From the NCBI RefSeq assembly GCF_029211185.1, contig NZ_JARGDO010000005.1, forward strand, positions 142,190 through 206,189: DNA of 64,000 nt, given 5' to 3'. Origin of the DNA: Tessaracoccus caeni. GTDB lineage: Bacteria > Actinomycetota > Actinomycetes > Propionibacteriales > Propionibacteriaceae. Made by a program: the position numbers and the translations under genes. This document shows positions 1 through 9,243 of the stretch, one piece after another (position 1 is the first letter of the stretch; the number at the start of each line of letters is the position of its first letter). The notes below the pieces were generated by a model, which did not search any database, was not told the origin of the DNA, and saw only the letters and a program-made list of their open reading frames with translations.

Positions 1-991
<991 letters not shown>

Positions 992-995
<4 letters not shown>

Positions 996-1804
996 GCGCG
1001 CGACGGACGGTCGTGCTCGTGGCGACCGCCGGGCAACTCGTCGCCCGCGAGGTGGGCATCACCCTCACCAACCGCGGCTGGGTGTTCCTGCTGCAGCTGG
1101 GCGCGATCACCCCGCCCATCGTGTCGCTGGTGGTGTGGACCGGCGCGATCTCAGCAGGCGCGACGCCACCCGTCCCGCCCGACCGGCTCCTCACCTGGTT
1201 CGTGCTGGTCGCCGTCATCTCGATGGTGACCTCGAGTTGGACGGCCACCTTCCTTGCCGACGACATCCGCACCGGGCGGCTGTCCATCTGGCTCGTTCGC
1301 CCCTGCCCGGCGCTGCTCTCGTTGGCGGCGAACAACGTCGCCGAGAAGGCGGTCAAGCTCCTGTTCCTGGTTCCGATGGTGGCAGTCCTGGCCCTGCTTC
1401 TCCGCGACGATGTACGCCTTCCTAATGATCCCCTGGTGTGGGCGACGGCGCTCGTCGCGCTCGGCTGCGCCGCCGTCCTGGCCTTCGCCCTGGACGTTTT
1501 CATCGGCTGCTTGGGGTTCTGGTTCGAGGACGTCGATGGCATCCAGCGGATCGTCTCGCTAGTGTCGCGGCTGCTCTCAGGCGCGGTGGTGCCGCTCATG
1601 CTCCTCCCAGCCACCGTTCAACCGGCGCTGCGTTTCCAGCCATTCCGCTTCACGTTGGCCTTCCCCCTGGAGCTGCTGACCGGGGCCGCCTCAGCGCACG
1701 GCGCCGACCTCGCGGCGATGATCGCGTGGACGATCGGCGGAGCACTCCTGCTGGCTCTGGTGTGGCGACGAGGGATTCGACGCTACGAGGCGGCGGGCGC
1801 ATGA
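992..1804 (+). CDS. ABC-2 family transporter permease (first subunit)
   Basis: 270-residue integral membrane protein with about six hydrophobic segments (for example around residues 30-50, 60-85, 110-140, 145-180 and 230-260). Its ATG overlaps the stop of the upstream ATPase (ATGA), indicating translational coupling. The family assignment (COG4587-like ABC-2 permease) rests on overall hydrophobic pattern and gene context, not on a catalytic motif. With the next gene it would form the membrane channel of an exporter powered by the ATPase. No signal for substrate is visible; relatives are uncharacterised. Confidence 0.82.
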
Positions 1805-2631
1805 CCGGCCGTCGAACCCCACGTCTCGGGGTCTTCTCGACATGTCGCCGCATCATCGCGTGGTACCTGTCTTGCTGGCGGCAGGCGATAGCCAGGGATC
1901 TCCAGTTCCGCACCCAGACGGTGCTCGTCGCGGTCGGTTCGTTGGCCGAGGTGGGCGTGGCGCTCGTGCCGGCGCTGGTGGTGGCCCACGTCGCGCGCGA
2001 CACGACGGGCTGGGACACGAGCGGGGCCATGGTCGTCGTGGGGCTGTTCACGATCGCCACAGCCCTGCTCGACGCGACGCTCGCACCCAACCTGGCACGA
2101 CTCGACTCGGCTGTGCGCGAGGGCGATCTGGATCTGCTGTTAGTCCGGCCGATCCCCGCCTTCATCGCGGCCACCTCGCGCTGGATCCGACCTGCCGAAC
2201 TGACCCGCATCCTGCCCGGCGCGGGACTCGTCCTGGCGGCCCTCTCCTTCGACGAACGGACGGTCTCCTTCGGGGCGGCCGCCTCCTGCGGTGCACTGCT
2301 CCTGATCGGAGTCCTGTGCTGGGCTTTGTTCTGGATCAACGCGAGCCTGCTGTCGTTCTGGTGGAGCTCGGCGGACCCGGTTCAGAACATCGTCGGCGGC
2401 CTGCGCGACGCCGGCCAGTACCCGAAGGCGGCTTTCCGAGGGTCCGCCTCGGTGGTGTTCACAGCGGCGATCCCGGCCACTCTGCTCGGCGCGATACCGT
2501 CCGCATCGCTCCTGGGCGAGCCGCTCGGAACGACGTGGCTGCTCTGCGGCCTCATCACCGCCGTCGGCTCTGCCGTGACCGCCGCTCATTGGCACCTGGC
2601 CCTGCGCCGCTACGACAGCGCCAGCAGTTAG
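1801..2631 (+). CDS. ABC-2 family transporter permease (second subunit)
   Basis: 276-residue membrane protein starting at the ATG that overlaps the previous stop (ATGA). The frame stays open further upstream, but that part reads through the preceding permease and is not expected to be translated. About six hydrophobic helices follow a basic N-terminus (MTGRRTPRL). It resembles COG3694-type permeases that occur with the two upstream genes. It ends 90 bp before the convergent PIN toxin gene; the gap contains only a 14-bp palindrome (2639-2652) and no convincing terminator. Confidence 0.82.
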   Translation: MTGRRTPRLGVFSTCRRIIAWYLSCWRQAIARDLQFRTQTVLVAVGSLAEVGVALVPALVVAHVARDTTGWDTSGAMVVVGLFTIATALLDATLAPNLARLDSAVREGDLDLLLVRPIPAFIAATSRWIRPAELTRILPGAGLVLAALSFDERTVSFGAAASCGALLLIGVLCWALFWINASLLSFWWSSADPVQNIVGGLRDAGQYPKAAFRGSASVVFTAAIPATLLGAIPSASLLGEPLGTTWLLCGLITAVGSAVTAAHWHLALRRYDSASS

Positions 2632-2721
2632 CGCACCCGGCAGGCGCCTGCCCACTTGGGCGACACACAGGCATCCCTGGTGGAGATCGTTGACGAAACG
2701 GCCATGACCTTGTCCATCAGG

Positions 2722-3135
2722 TCAGCCTGCTGGATATCGGCGGAGATACTCGGCAGGCGGGATAATCATGGGATCGCTGACTCCAGCCTCTAGAAGATCC
2801 CTATCGCCGGTCACGAGGATGTCGCACTGCGCCACCCTGGCCCCTCTGAGCACGGGGCGATCCTTGTCATCACGGACAGCCTCCTCATCCGCTGTCGGGA
2901 ACTCCGGGGTAGTGACCACAACGGAGAACTCGACGACGGCGGCGAGGAACTCATCGACCACGCCGATACGCGCCGGGAACTTCCTCTGCGTAACGCGCCG
3001 AACCTCGTCGAGGACATAGTCAGAGACGACGAGAGCATGGTCGTTCACAACGACTGCGTGAAAGCACTCCGCCGTCGCACCATGAGGCCATAGCGCGGCG
3101 GAGAGCAGAACGTTGCTGTCGAGGAAGACTCTCAT
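2722..3135 (-). CDS. PIN-domain ribonuclease toxin
   Basis: 137-residue PIN domain protein, probably the toxin of a type II toxin-antitoxin module. The expected acidic metal ligands are present: D6 in FLDSNVLL, E44 in LDEVRR, D92 and the D111/D113 pair in VTGDRDLL. Such proteins are Mg2+-dependent RNases. The ATG overlaps the stop of the upstream AbrB-type gene by 4 nt (ATGA), the usual antitoxin-first order with coupled translation. It resembles the COG1569 group of PIN toxins. All catalytic residues are intact, so it may be active. The RNA target cannot be inferred. Confidence 0.88.
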   Translation of the reverse strand: MRVFLDSNVLLSAALWPHGATAECFHAVVVNDHALVVSDYVLDEVRRVTQRKFPARIGVVDEFLAAVVEFSVVVTTPEFPTADEEAVRDDKDRPVLRGARVAQCDILVTGDRDLLEAGVSDPMIIPPAEYLRRYPAG

Positions 3136-3404
3136 TGGTTCCGAGACTCAGCCCGTAGATCACTGATGTAGGCGGCCACATCCTCCTCCGACTCAAACCC
3201 GGCTTCCTCGGCCGCACCCTTCATGGCGTCTTGAACCTTCTTGAGCGCGAACACGGCTGCGTTCATCAGCACAACCTGACCGTTGTCCCAGATCAGCACC
3301 AAGCGGTCTCCCGCCTCGACGCCCAGCTTCTCCCTGATGTCCTTCGGCAGGGTGATCTGCCCTTTGGACATCACCTTCGCGCCTTCAACGATCGGAGCAG
3401 ACAC
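3132..3404 (-). CDS. AbrB/MazE-type antitoxin
   Basis: 90-residue protein with a swapped-hairpin AbrB (SpoVT) DNA-binding domain at about residues 11-50 (VMSKGQITLPKDIREKLGV), followed by an acidic C-terminal tail that would cover the PIN toxin. It starts with GTG, preceded by a strong ribosome-binding site (AGGAGG, 5 nt spacing). It is the first gene of the pair, consistent with excess antitoxin and autoregulation. An inverted repeat just upstream (3421-3434) is a candidate operator. Confidence 0.88.
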   Translation of the reverse strand: MSAPIVEGAKVMSKGQITLPKDIREKLGVEAGDRLVLIWDNGQVVLMNAAVFALKKVQDAMKGAAEEAGFESEEDVAAYISDLRAESRNQ

Positions 3405-3420
3405 ATCAGCCTCCTACTTT

Positions 3421-3434
3421 CCCTACTAATAGGG
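3421..3434. promoter_or_regulatory. inverted repeat, candidate autoregulatory operator of the toxin-antitoxin pair
   Basis: CCCTA-ctaa-TAGGG lies 17 bp upstream of the antitoxin GTG, within an AT-rich patch that is the only promoter-like stretch before the pair. The position suits AbrB-family autorepression. Seen directly as a repeat; the binding role is inferred. Confidence 0.45.
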
Positions 3435-3469
3435 TACCTCTGCGACCACACTCCGCCACAAGAATGCGA

Positions 3470-3509
3470 ATGCGGCTCGGCCTGTGCATATGCACAGGCC
3501 GAGCCGCAT
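3470..3509 (-). terminator. 40-bp perfect palindrome, terminator of the ArsR-AHSA1 operon
   Basis: A perfect 40-bp palindrome centred on GCATATGC lies 12 bp after the AHSA1 stop codon on the minus strand. It has no loop bases and only a weak T-rich tail (TTCGCATTC), so it could also extrude as a cruciform. Its position between two co-oriented operons makes termination the simplest role. Confidence 0.7.
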
Positions 3510-3521
3510 AGCCAGCGTTAT

Positions 3522-4499
3522 TCAGGCGACGCCCAGGATCTCGCGCTCCAGGCGGGCGTAGCTGGTCTCCATGCCGTCGGCCATGCCGGTGGCGAGGATC
3601 ATCTCGCGGGTCTCGGCGTCGGGGTAGTTGCCCACCATGGTCAGCAGCGTGCCGCCCTCGACCGGGGTGAGGTTCAGCTCGTTCACGACGACCGGCCCGT
3701 CCATCCCGATCATCGCCTCCGTGGTGACCGCGCGCACCGGAGGGTTGATCTCCTTCACGACACCGCTGAAGCCGAAACGATCGCCCGTCTCGTCGTTCTC
3801 CCACTCGTAGCGGTAGGTCTCGCCGACGGCGAGGCCCACCTCGCACACCGGCATGCTCCAGCCGTCCGGGCCGAGCTGCCAGCGCTTCAGCAGCTCGGGC
3901 TCGTGATGAGCGCGCCACACCTGGTCGACGCTGCCGCGGATGACCCGCGAGATCCGGGCCTGGTTCTCGCCGAGCAGCTGCACCTGAGTGCCGATGCCGG
4001 CGGCGAACGACGCGAGGTCGGCCAGCACCTCGTCGATCTGACCCATGGCAAGGCGGGTGCCCTCCACCATGCCCATCTCGACCAGCTGTTCGAGCTGCTC
4101 CAAGCTGTCGAAGTGGGTCACTGTGCACAGCCGAGAACCAGTGTCGGTGGACTCGAAGTTCATCACCATCCGCATGGTGGGCATCTCGGCGTTGGCGACG
4201 CCGTCGGCATCGGCGAACCCGTCACGCACCTCGAAACATACCCCCTCCTCGACGGCCAGAAACTCCCAGAAGCCACCGGCCTTATCGCCATCGGGTCCGG
4301 TCATGAAGTAGTGGGACCGTCCCCCGACGGCCATATCGTGCCGGGTGAACGTCGCGGGCCAGCCGGGTGGGCCCCAGAAGCGCTCGAGCTGCCGCGGGTC
4401 GGCATAGGCGTCCCAGAGCCGGCGCACCGACACGGGGAAGTCGGCCACGATCGTGAGGGTCAGGGCTTCCGGATCCTGGGTGATGGAAGTAACGGGCAT
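3522..4499 (-). CDS. tandem AHSA1/SRPBCC-domain protein
   Basis: 325-residue soluble protein made of two consecutive AHSA1-like START/SRPBCC domains. The first (about 1-145) has the typical PVSVRRLWDAYADP...LERFWGPP opening; the second (about 170-320) repeats it as VDQVWRAHHEPELLKRWQLGP. SRPBCC folds form a hydrophobic ligand pocket, but the ligand is unknown. It follows the ArsR regulator by 13 bp with a good ribosome-binding site (AAAGGA). ArsR-AHSA1 pairs are common in actinobacteria. A double domain is longer than the usual 150-residue member, suggesting fusion or internal duplication. Confidence 0.85.
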   Translation of the reverse strand: MPVTSITQDPEALTLTIVADFPVSVRRLWDAYADPRQLERFWGPPGWPATFTRHDMAVGGRSHYFMTGPDGDKAGGFWEFLAVEEGVCFEVRDGFADADGVANAEMPTMRMVMNFESTDTGSRLCTVTHFDSLEQLEQLVEMGMVEGTRLAMGQIDEVLADLASFAAGIGTQVQLLGENQARISRVIRGSVDQVWRAHHEPELLKRWQLGPDGWSMPVCEVGLAVGETYRYEWENDETGDRFGFSGVVKEINPPVRAVTTEAMIGMDGPVVVNELNLTPVEGGTLLTMVGNYPDAETREMILATGMADGMETSYARLEREILGVA

Positions 4500-4512
4500 G
4501 GCATACGTCCTT

Positions 4513-4863
4513 TCAGGAGTCCTCGGCGAACAGTTCGTCGAGGCGATTGATGCGGCTCGTCCATAGCCGCTCGAAGTGGGCGAGCAGCGCCTGCGCCTTG
4601 CTGATCGTGTCGGGGTTGGCCCGCACCAGGCGCTCGCGGCCGGAAGGGAGTTTCGTCACAAGACCCGCTCCTTCCAGAACAGCGACGTGCTTCTGCACCG
4701 CCGCGAAACTCATGTCGTAGTCGGCTGCCAGGTTCGACACCGTCACCTCCCCGACGAGGGTGCGACGCAGAATGTCGCGCCTCGTCGCGTCGGCGAGGGC
4801 CCGGAAGATCCGGTTCACCTCGTCGTCGGTGAGTTCGTTCTGAAAAACACTATCTACAACCAT
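4513..4863 (-). CDS. ArsR-family transcriptional repressor
   Basis: 116-residue winged-helix regulator: the opening RIFRALADATRRDILRR (about 19-35) and HTH VTVSNLAADYDMSFAAVQKH (about 40-59) are classic for the ArsR/SmtB fold. No CxC metal-binding pair is present, so it is of the non-metal type often paired with AHSA1 proteins. The start ATG lies inside a perfect inverted repeat and has no ribosome-binding site. A TAATCT box ends 8 nt before the ATG, so the mRNA is probably leaderless and self-repressed. Confidence 0.9.
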   Translation of the reverse strand: MVVDSVFQNELTDDEVNRIFRALADATRRDILRRTLVGEVTVSNLAADYDMSFAAVQKHVAVLEGAGLVTKLPSGRERLVRANPDTISKAQALLAHFERLWTSRINRLDELFAEDS

Positions 4864-4875
4864 TTGGTTGTAGAT
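4852..4875. promoter_or_regulatory. 24-bp operator overlapping the arsR-type start codon
   Basis: ATCTACAACC-attt-GGTTGTAGAT is a perfect 10-bp inverted repeat with a 4-bp spacer. It covers the start codon (4861-4863) and abuts the probable -10 box. A bound repressor dimer would block transcription start directly. Confidence 0.75.
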
Positions 4876-4904
4876 TAACGAGCATTCGACCCGCGGTCAA
4901 GGGG

Positions 4905-4947
4905 TTTCCGGAGAAAAGAAAGACCCCGCCACGACGGGCGGGGTCTT
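4905..4947 (-). terminator. intrinsic terminator after leuCD
   Basis: An 11-bp perfect stem (AAGACCCCGCC / GGCGGGGTCTT) with a 6-nt loop is followed on the minus strand by the T-rich run TTCTTTTCT. It begins 9 bp after the leuD stop codon, a standard Rho-independent terminator. Confidence 0.88.
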
Positions 4948-4955
4948 CTACGGCG

Positions 4956-5561
4956 TCAGCCAGCGGTGCGAGCGGGCAACGTCTTCGGCTTGAACGACGG
5001 GCGACTCGCCTCGTAGGCCGCGATGTCGGCCTCGTGCTGCAGGGTCATCGAGATGTCGTCGAGGCCGTTCAGCAGGCGGTTCTTCGTGTAGTCGTCGATC
5101 TGGAAGGAGATCTCCAGGTCGCCACGGGTGATCGTCTGCGACGGCAGGTCCACCGTGGTCGGCGCGTTCGGATCGGCGTCGATGGCCGCCCACAGACGAT
5201 CGCGGTCGGCCTCCGAGATGAGCGCGACCACCAGGCCGGCCTTGCCCGAGTTCGAGCGGAAGATGTCGCCGAACCGGGTGCCGACGATCACCTTGAAGCC
5301 ATAGTTCTGCAGCGCCCACACGGCGTGCTCGCGGGACGAGCCGGTGCCGAAGTCGGGGCCGGGAACCAGGATCGAGCCGGTGACGAAGGGCTCCTTATTC
5401 AGCACGAACTCGGGGTCGTTGCGCCACGCGGAGAACAGGCCGTCCTCGAAGCCGGTGCGGGTGATCCGCTTCAGGTAGACCGCGGGGATGATCTGGTCGG
5501 TGTCGACGTTGCTGCGCTGCAGCGGGACGGCGATGCCGGTGTGATTGATGAAGGGTTCCAT
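4956..5561 (-). CDS. leuD: 3-isopropylmalate dehydratase small subunit
   Basis: 201-residue LeuD, the swivelling small subunit that joins LeuC to isomerise 2- and 3-isopropylmalate in leucine synthesis. Expected features: [13 protein letters not shown] near residue 17, and [17 protein letters not shown] at about 70-86, which forms the substrate loop. Length matches the family. It follows leuC by 18 bp in one operon that ends at the terminator just downstream. LeuCD can also convert citramalate, so with cimA in this window the enzyme may serve isoleucine synthesis as well. Confidence 0.97.
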   Translation of the reverse strand: MEPFINHTGIAVPLQRSNVDTDQIIPAVYLKRITRTGFEDGLFSAWRNDPEFVLNKEPFVTGSILVPGPDFGTGSSREHAVWALQNYGFKVIVGTRFGDIFRSNSGKAGLVVALISEADRDRLWAAIDADPNAPTTVDLPSQTITRGDLEISFQIDDYTKNRLLNGLDDISMTLQHEADIAAYEASRPSFKPKTLPARTAG

Positions 5562-5579
5562 TTTTTAGACTCCTCGCGA

Positions 5580-6977
5580 TCAGAGATCGGCCGGCGCGGC
5601 CAGATGGCCGACGATGGCGGTGGCAGCGGCGACGGCGGGCGAGACCAGGTGCGTGCGCCCGCCCTTGCCCTGACGGCCTTCGAAGTTGCGGTTCGAGGTG
5701 GACGCCGAGCGCTCCCCCGGTGCCAACTGGTCGGGGTTCATGCCAAGGCACATCGAGCAGCCGGCCGCGCGCCATTCGGCGCCGAAGTCGAGGAAGACCT
5801 TGTCCAAGCCCTCGAGCTCGGCCTGGATGCGCACCCGCGCGGAGCCGGGAACGACCAGCATGCGGACGGTGTCGGCCTTCTTCTTGCCCTTCAACACGGA
5901 CGCGGCGAGGCGCAGGTCCTCGATGCGGCCGTTGGTGCAGGAGCCGAGGAAGACGGTGTCCACCTTGATGTCGCGCATCGGGGTGCCGGGGGTCAGATCC
6001 ATGTACTCCAGCGCGCGCTTGGCGGTGGCCTGCTCGACCTCGGAGTCGAAATCCTCCGGGGCGGGGACGACGGCGCCCAGCGGAACGCCGTGCCCCGGAT
6101 TGGTGCCCCAGGTGACGAACGGCGTCAGCTTGGTGGCGTCGATGTCCACCTCCACGTCGAAGGTGGCGTCGTCGTCGCTCTTCAGCGTCTTCCAATACTC
6201 GACGGCGGCGTCCCAATCCTCGCCCTCAGGCGCGTGCGGACGCCCCTTGAGGTAAGCGAAGGTGGTCTCATCGGGGGCCATCATGCCCGCCTTGGCGCCC
6301 CATTCGATGGACATGTTGCAGATCGTCATGCGACCTTCCATCGACAGGTTCTCGATGGTGGTGCCGCGGTACTCTACGACGTAGCCCTGGCCACCGCCGG
6401 TGCCGACCTTTGCGATCAGCGCGAGGACGACGTCCTTGGCGGTGACGCCGTCGGGCAGCTCGCCGTTGATGTTGACGGCCATCGTCTTGGGCGTGGTCTG
6501 CGGCAGCGTCTGGGTGGCCAGCACGTGCTCCACCTCGGAGGTGCCGATGCCGAAGGCCAGCGCGCCGAAGGCGCCATGGGTGGACGTGTGCGAGTCGCCG
6601 CACACGATGGTCATGCCCGGCTGGGTGACGCCCAGCTGGGGGCCGATGATGTGCACGACACCCTGGTCCTTGTCACCAAGGGAGTGGATGCGCACGCCGA
6701 AGTCCTTGGCGTTCTGGCGCAGCGTGTCGACCTGCTTCTTGGAAACGGGGTCGGCGATCGGCGCCAGGATGTTCAGGGTGGGCGTGTTGTGGTCCTCGGT
6801 GGCCATCGTCAGGTCGGTGCGACGCACCGTCCGGCCGGCCAGGCGGAGTCCCTCGAACGCCTGGGGGCTGGTCACTTCATGCACGAGATGAAGATCGATG
6901 TAGAGCAGGTCCGGCTCCCCCTCGGCCGAGCGGACGACATGCGCGTCCCACACCTTCTCACTCAGGGTCTTGCCCAT
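5580..6977 (-). CDS. leuC: 3-isopropylmalate dehydratase large subunit
   Basis: 465-residue LeuC of the aconitase family. The [4Fe-4S] ligands are visible: the cysteine in [15 protein letters not shown] and the CxxC of [12 protein letters not shown], with [13 protein letters not shown] after it. Dehydration and rehydration of isopropylmalate takes place at this cluster. It starts at [15 protein letters not shown], with GGGAGG 12 nt upstream (long spacing). It is divergent from an IclR-type regulator, and the shared 97-bp gap holds a candidate operator. First gene of leuCD. Confidence 0.97.
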   Translation of the reverse strand: MGKTLSEKVWDAHVVRSAEGEPDLLYIDLHLVHEVTSPQAFEGLRLAGRTVRRTDLTMATEDHNTPTLNILAPIADPVSKKQVDTLRQNAKDFGVRIHSLGDKDQGVVHIIGPQLGVTQPGMTIVCGDSHTSTHGAFGALAFGIGTSEVEHVLATQTLPQTTPKTMAVNINGELPDGVTAKDVVLALIAKVGTGGGQGYVVEYRGTTIENLSMEGRMTICNMSIEWGAKAGMMAPDETTFAYLKGRPHAPEGEDWDAAVEYWKTLKSDDDATFDVEVDIDATKLTPFVTWGTNPGHGVPLGAVVPAPEDFDSEVEQATAKRALEYMDLTPGTPMRDIKVDTVFLGSCTNGRIEDLRLAASVLKGKKKADTVRMLVVPGSARVRIQAELEGLDKVFLDFGAEWRAAGCSMCLGMNPDQLAPGERSASTSNRNFEGRQGKGGRTHLVSPAVAAATAIVGHLAAPADL

Positions 6978-7039
6978 AATTGCGATTCGCCTCCCAGCAA
7001 AGTTTGTCTAGCAGTTACCAAAGATACTCGCCGCTGGTT

Positions 7040-7068
7040 TTGTGTCCACAATGCGGACTTGTTAATCT
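7040..7068 (+). promoter_or_regulatory. leuC / iclR divergent promoter with candidate IclR operator
   Basis: GTCCACAATGCGGAC (7044-7058) is a 15-bp quasi-palindrome (6 of 7 pairs). It lies between TTGTGT (7040-7045, -35-like) and TAATCT (7063-7068, -10-like) of the regulator gene. TAATCT ends 6 nt before the ATG, so the regulator mRNA is probably leaderless. On the other strand the repeat overlaps a -35-like TTGTGG for leuC. One bound dimer could control both genes. Confidence 0.55.
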
Positions 7069-7074
7069 CAGCAT

Positions 7075-7800
7075 ATGGACGAAACAAGTGGCGTTGGAGT
7101 TCTCGACAAGGCAGCAGCGGTGCTGGCTGCGCTGGAACGCAATCCGCTCACGCTGGCCGGGCTGGTCAATGCGACGGGCCTCGCGCGCCCGACCGCGCAT
7201 CGGCTGGCGGTGGCACTGGAGCATCATCGCTTTGTCGGGCGCGATCTGCAAGGGCGCTTCGTGCTCGGCCCCAGGCTGATCGAGCTGGCCGAGAGCGCGG
7301 GCGAGGATCCGCTCCTCGCGACGGCAGGTCCGATTCTGACGAGGCTGCGCGACATCACGGGCGAGTCGGCCCAGCTCTTCCGCCGCCAGGGCGATACGCG
7401 GATCTGCGTCGCCGCGGTGGAGCGCCCCTCCGGGCTGCGCGACACCGTGCCCGTGGGCGCCCAGCTCTCCATGAAGGCGGGCTCGGGCGCTCAGGTGCTG
7501 CTGGCGTGGGAGGATCCGGAGCGACTGGACAAAGCGCTGGAGGGCGCCTCCTTCACCCTGGCCACCTTGGCGACGGTGCGCCGACGCGGCTGGGCTCAGT
7601 CGGTGTCCGAGCGCGAGTCCGGTGTCGCATCGGTGTCGGCTCCCGTGCTGGCGCCGTCGGGCCGGATGATCGCTGCCGTTTCGGCGTCGGGACCGATCGA
7701 GCGCCTCACCCGCAACCCGGGCCGCCTGCATGCGCCCGCTGTGATGGCAGCCGCCGAGCGACTCAGCGAGGTGCTGCGCCGCAACGGCACCGCGGAGTAG
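7075..7800 (+). CDS. IclR-family regulator of leucine genes (NdgR/LtbR-like)
   Basis: 241-residue IclR protein: an N-terminal winged helix (about 5-60; LVNATGLARPTAHRLAVALE) and a C-terminal GAF-like effector domain (about 75-240). Regulators of this kind lying divergent to leuCD are conserved in actinobacteria (NdgR in Streptomyces, LtbR in Corynebacterium), where they control leucine and sometimes tryptophan genes. That precedent and the shared intergenic operator suggest it regulates leuCD here. There is no ribosome-binding site ahead of the ATG. It ends 63 bp before the convergent TelA gene. Confidence 0.88.
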   Translation: MDETSGVGVLDKAAAVLAALERNPLTLAGLVNATGLARPTAHRLAVALEHHRFVGRDLQGRFVLGPRLIELAESAGEDPLLATAGPILTRLRDITGESAQLFRRQGDTRICVAAVERPSGLRDTVPVGAQLSMKAGSGAQVLLAWEDPERLDKALEGASFTLATLATVRRRGWAQSVSERESGVASVSAPVLAPSGRMIAAVSASGPIERLTRNPGRLHAPAVMAAAERLSEVLRRNGTAE

Positions 7801-7863
7801 ATGGCCTCACTCCTGCCGCGCCCTACCTGGCACCACCCCGTCGACGTCCCTGTGGTCCGCAGA

Positions 7864-9222
7864 TCAGTTCGTCAGCCGTCCGAGCAACTCGTCACCAGCG
7901 TCTCCGCCGTCCACCGGGGTTCCCGCCGCGGGAGATGCGGCTCCCGAGCGCTTGCTCGCATCGGCGAGAGCGCGGTGAGAGGTGATCACCGCATCCTCGA
8001 TCATCGCTTCGCCCCTCTCGAGGGCCTCGAGATTGCGCGCCCTCAGCGCCCGGCCCGCCTTGTCGGCGGCGACGATCGAGCTGCACTGCGCCTTCACCGA
8101 GTCGATCACCGACCAGATGGTCTCCTCGGTGATCACCGGGGCCTGTGAGGCCTGCGCAACCTTGTCGATCGCTTGCGCCGTCTCCGCAAAGGCGCCCCTG
8201 ATCAGCTTGTTCGTGCCCTCCTGCACCGCGGTACCCAAGGCCGCGCCTTCCTTGGCAAAGGCCGCCTGCTGCCACATGGCCAGCGACTGCCGCGCGGAGG
8301 GCAGGCCCATGGTTCGGAATGCCGCGAGGCGACGCCGCAGCGCGAAGGTGGTCACAACGAGGTTGCGCGTGGCCGGTGCATGCGCGAACCCGAGGAAGAA
8401 CTGCGAACGCCAGTCAGACCACGTCTTCTCCGTCTCCGACAACGCAAACGACAAGGCGCTGTGCACCTCGCGGAGTTTGCTCACGCTGGTGAGCTCGCCC
8501 TTGTAGGTGACGACTTCCGTGCTCGACGCCTCGGTCAGCGCCCGATCCGCCTCCTCGAACTCCGAACGGATCTCCTCGATCACCTGTTCGAGCGCCGCGA
8601 GAACGGCAACGACGTCATCCATGTTCTCCAGGGTCTGCTTGTGCAGCAGCTGACCCCGGGCGATGTTGTCGGCGAGCGCGGTCTCCATCTCCTGCAGCTT
8701 CACCTCGGCGAGGTCGATCTTGTCCACCATGGGTTTCATCTCGCGCACCATGGTGGTCAGGGTGTACTTGCTCTTCCGGAACCAGCCGACGACCGACTTC
8801 GCCGCGTTCTCGAGTTCGACGAAGCGCCACTTCTTCTCGAAGCCATCCATCTCGCGCAGCATGTCGTTGACGACGGCGTCCGCCTCGGGAACCCTGATGT
8901 GGCGCTGGGCATCGAGGAGCTGCCGGGAGGCGTCATTCATTTTCTTCATCACGGGCCCGCCGAAGGCCACGATCTGGTTGACGTCGGCGACGAACTTCTT
9001 CGCCAGCATGGGGGCGCCCCGCGTCAGGTCGGACAGCTGCTTCTCGGTGAGCAGGCTGCGGAACTGGAAGGTGGCCTCCTTGAGCGTGGCGACCTGGGCC
9101 TCATCGGCCGGTGCCTCCGCGATCGCTGCCTCAAGCGGAGTGCCCTGCACCTCCTCAGCCTGGGTATCGCCGACATCCAGCAGCGCCGCGAAGTCGACGG
9201 CTACGGTCTGTTCTTCTGACAT
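7864..9222 (-). CDS. TelA-family (toxic anion resistance) protein
   Basis: 452-residue cytoplasmic, helix- and coiled-coil-rich protein of the TelA family (PF05816-like; compare residues 55-120, LTEKQLSDLTRGAPMLAKKF). TelA homologues were linked to tellurite and antimicrobial tolerance, but the biochemical role is unknown. It is the last of three co-oriented genes, 21 bp after a membrane protein with an XpaC-like cytoplasmic part. xpaC-telA adjacency is a known pattern in firmicutes. The C-terminus is Ala/Gly-rich and probably disordered. The call is based on sequence character and context. Confidence 0.85.
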   Translation of the reverse strand: MSEEQTVAVDFAALLDVGDTQAEEVQGTPLEAAIAEAPADEAQVATLKEATFQFRSLLTEKQLSDLTRGAPMLAKKFVADVNQIVAFGGPVMKKMNDASRQLLDAQRHIRVPEADAVVNDMLREMDGFEKKWRFVELENAAKSVVGWFRKSKYTLTTMVREMKPMVDKIDLAEVKLQEMETALADNIARGQLLHKQTLENMDDVVAVLAALEQVIEEIRSEFEEADRALTEASSTEVVTYKGELTSVSKLREVHSALSFALSETEKTWSDWRSQFFLGFAHAPATRNLVVTTFALRRRLAAFRTMGLPSARQSLAMWQQAAFAKEGAALGTAVQEGTNKLIRGAFAETAQAIDKVAQASQAPVITEETIWSVIDSVKAQCSSIVAADKAGRALRARNLEALERGEAMIEDAVITSHRALADASKRSGAASPAAGTPVDGGDAGDELLGRLTN

Positions 9223-9243
9223 CGATCTCTCCTCCTGGAGGGC

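Noticed and set aside
2639..2652. GGCAGGCGCCTGCC palindrome as a terminator after the ABC permease
   Set aside because: Only 14 bp, without loop or T-run; too weak to call in GC-rich DNA.
5034..7985. Long plus-strand open frame of 983 codons across leuDC
   Set aside because: Antisense shadow of leuD and leuC in high-GC DNA; composition is Arg/Gly/Val-rich without domains, and the minus-strand genes are certain.
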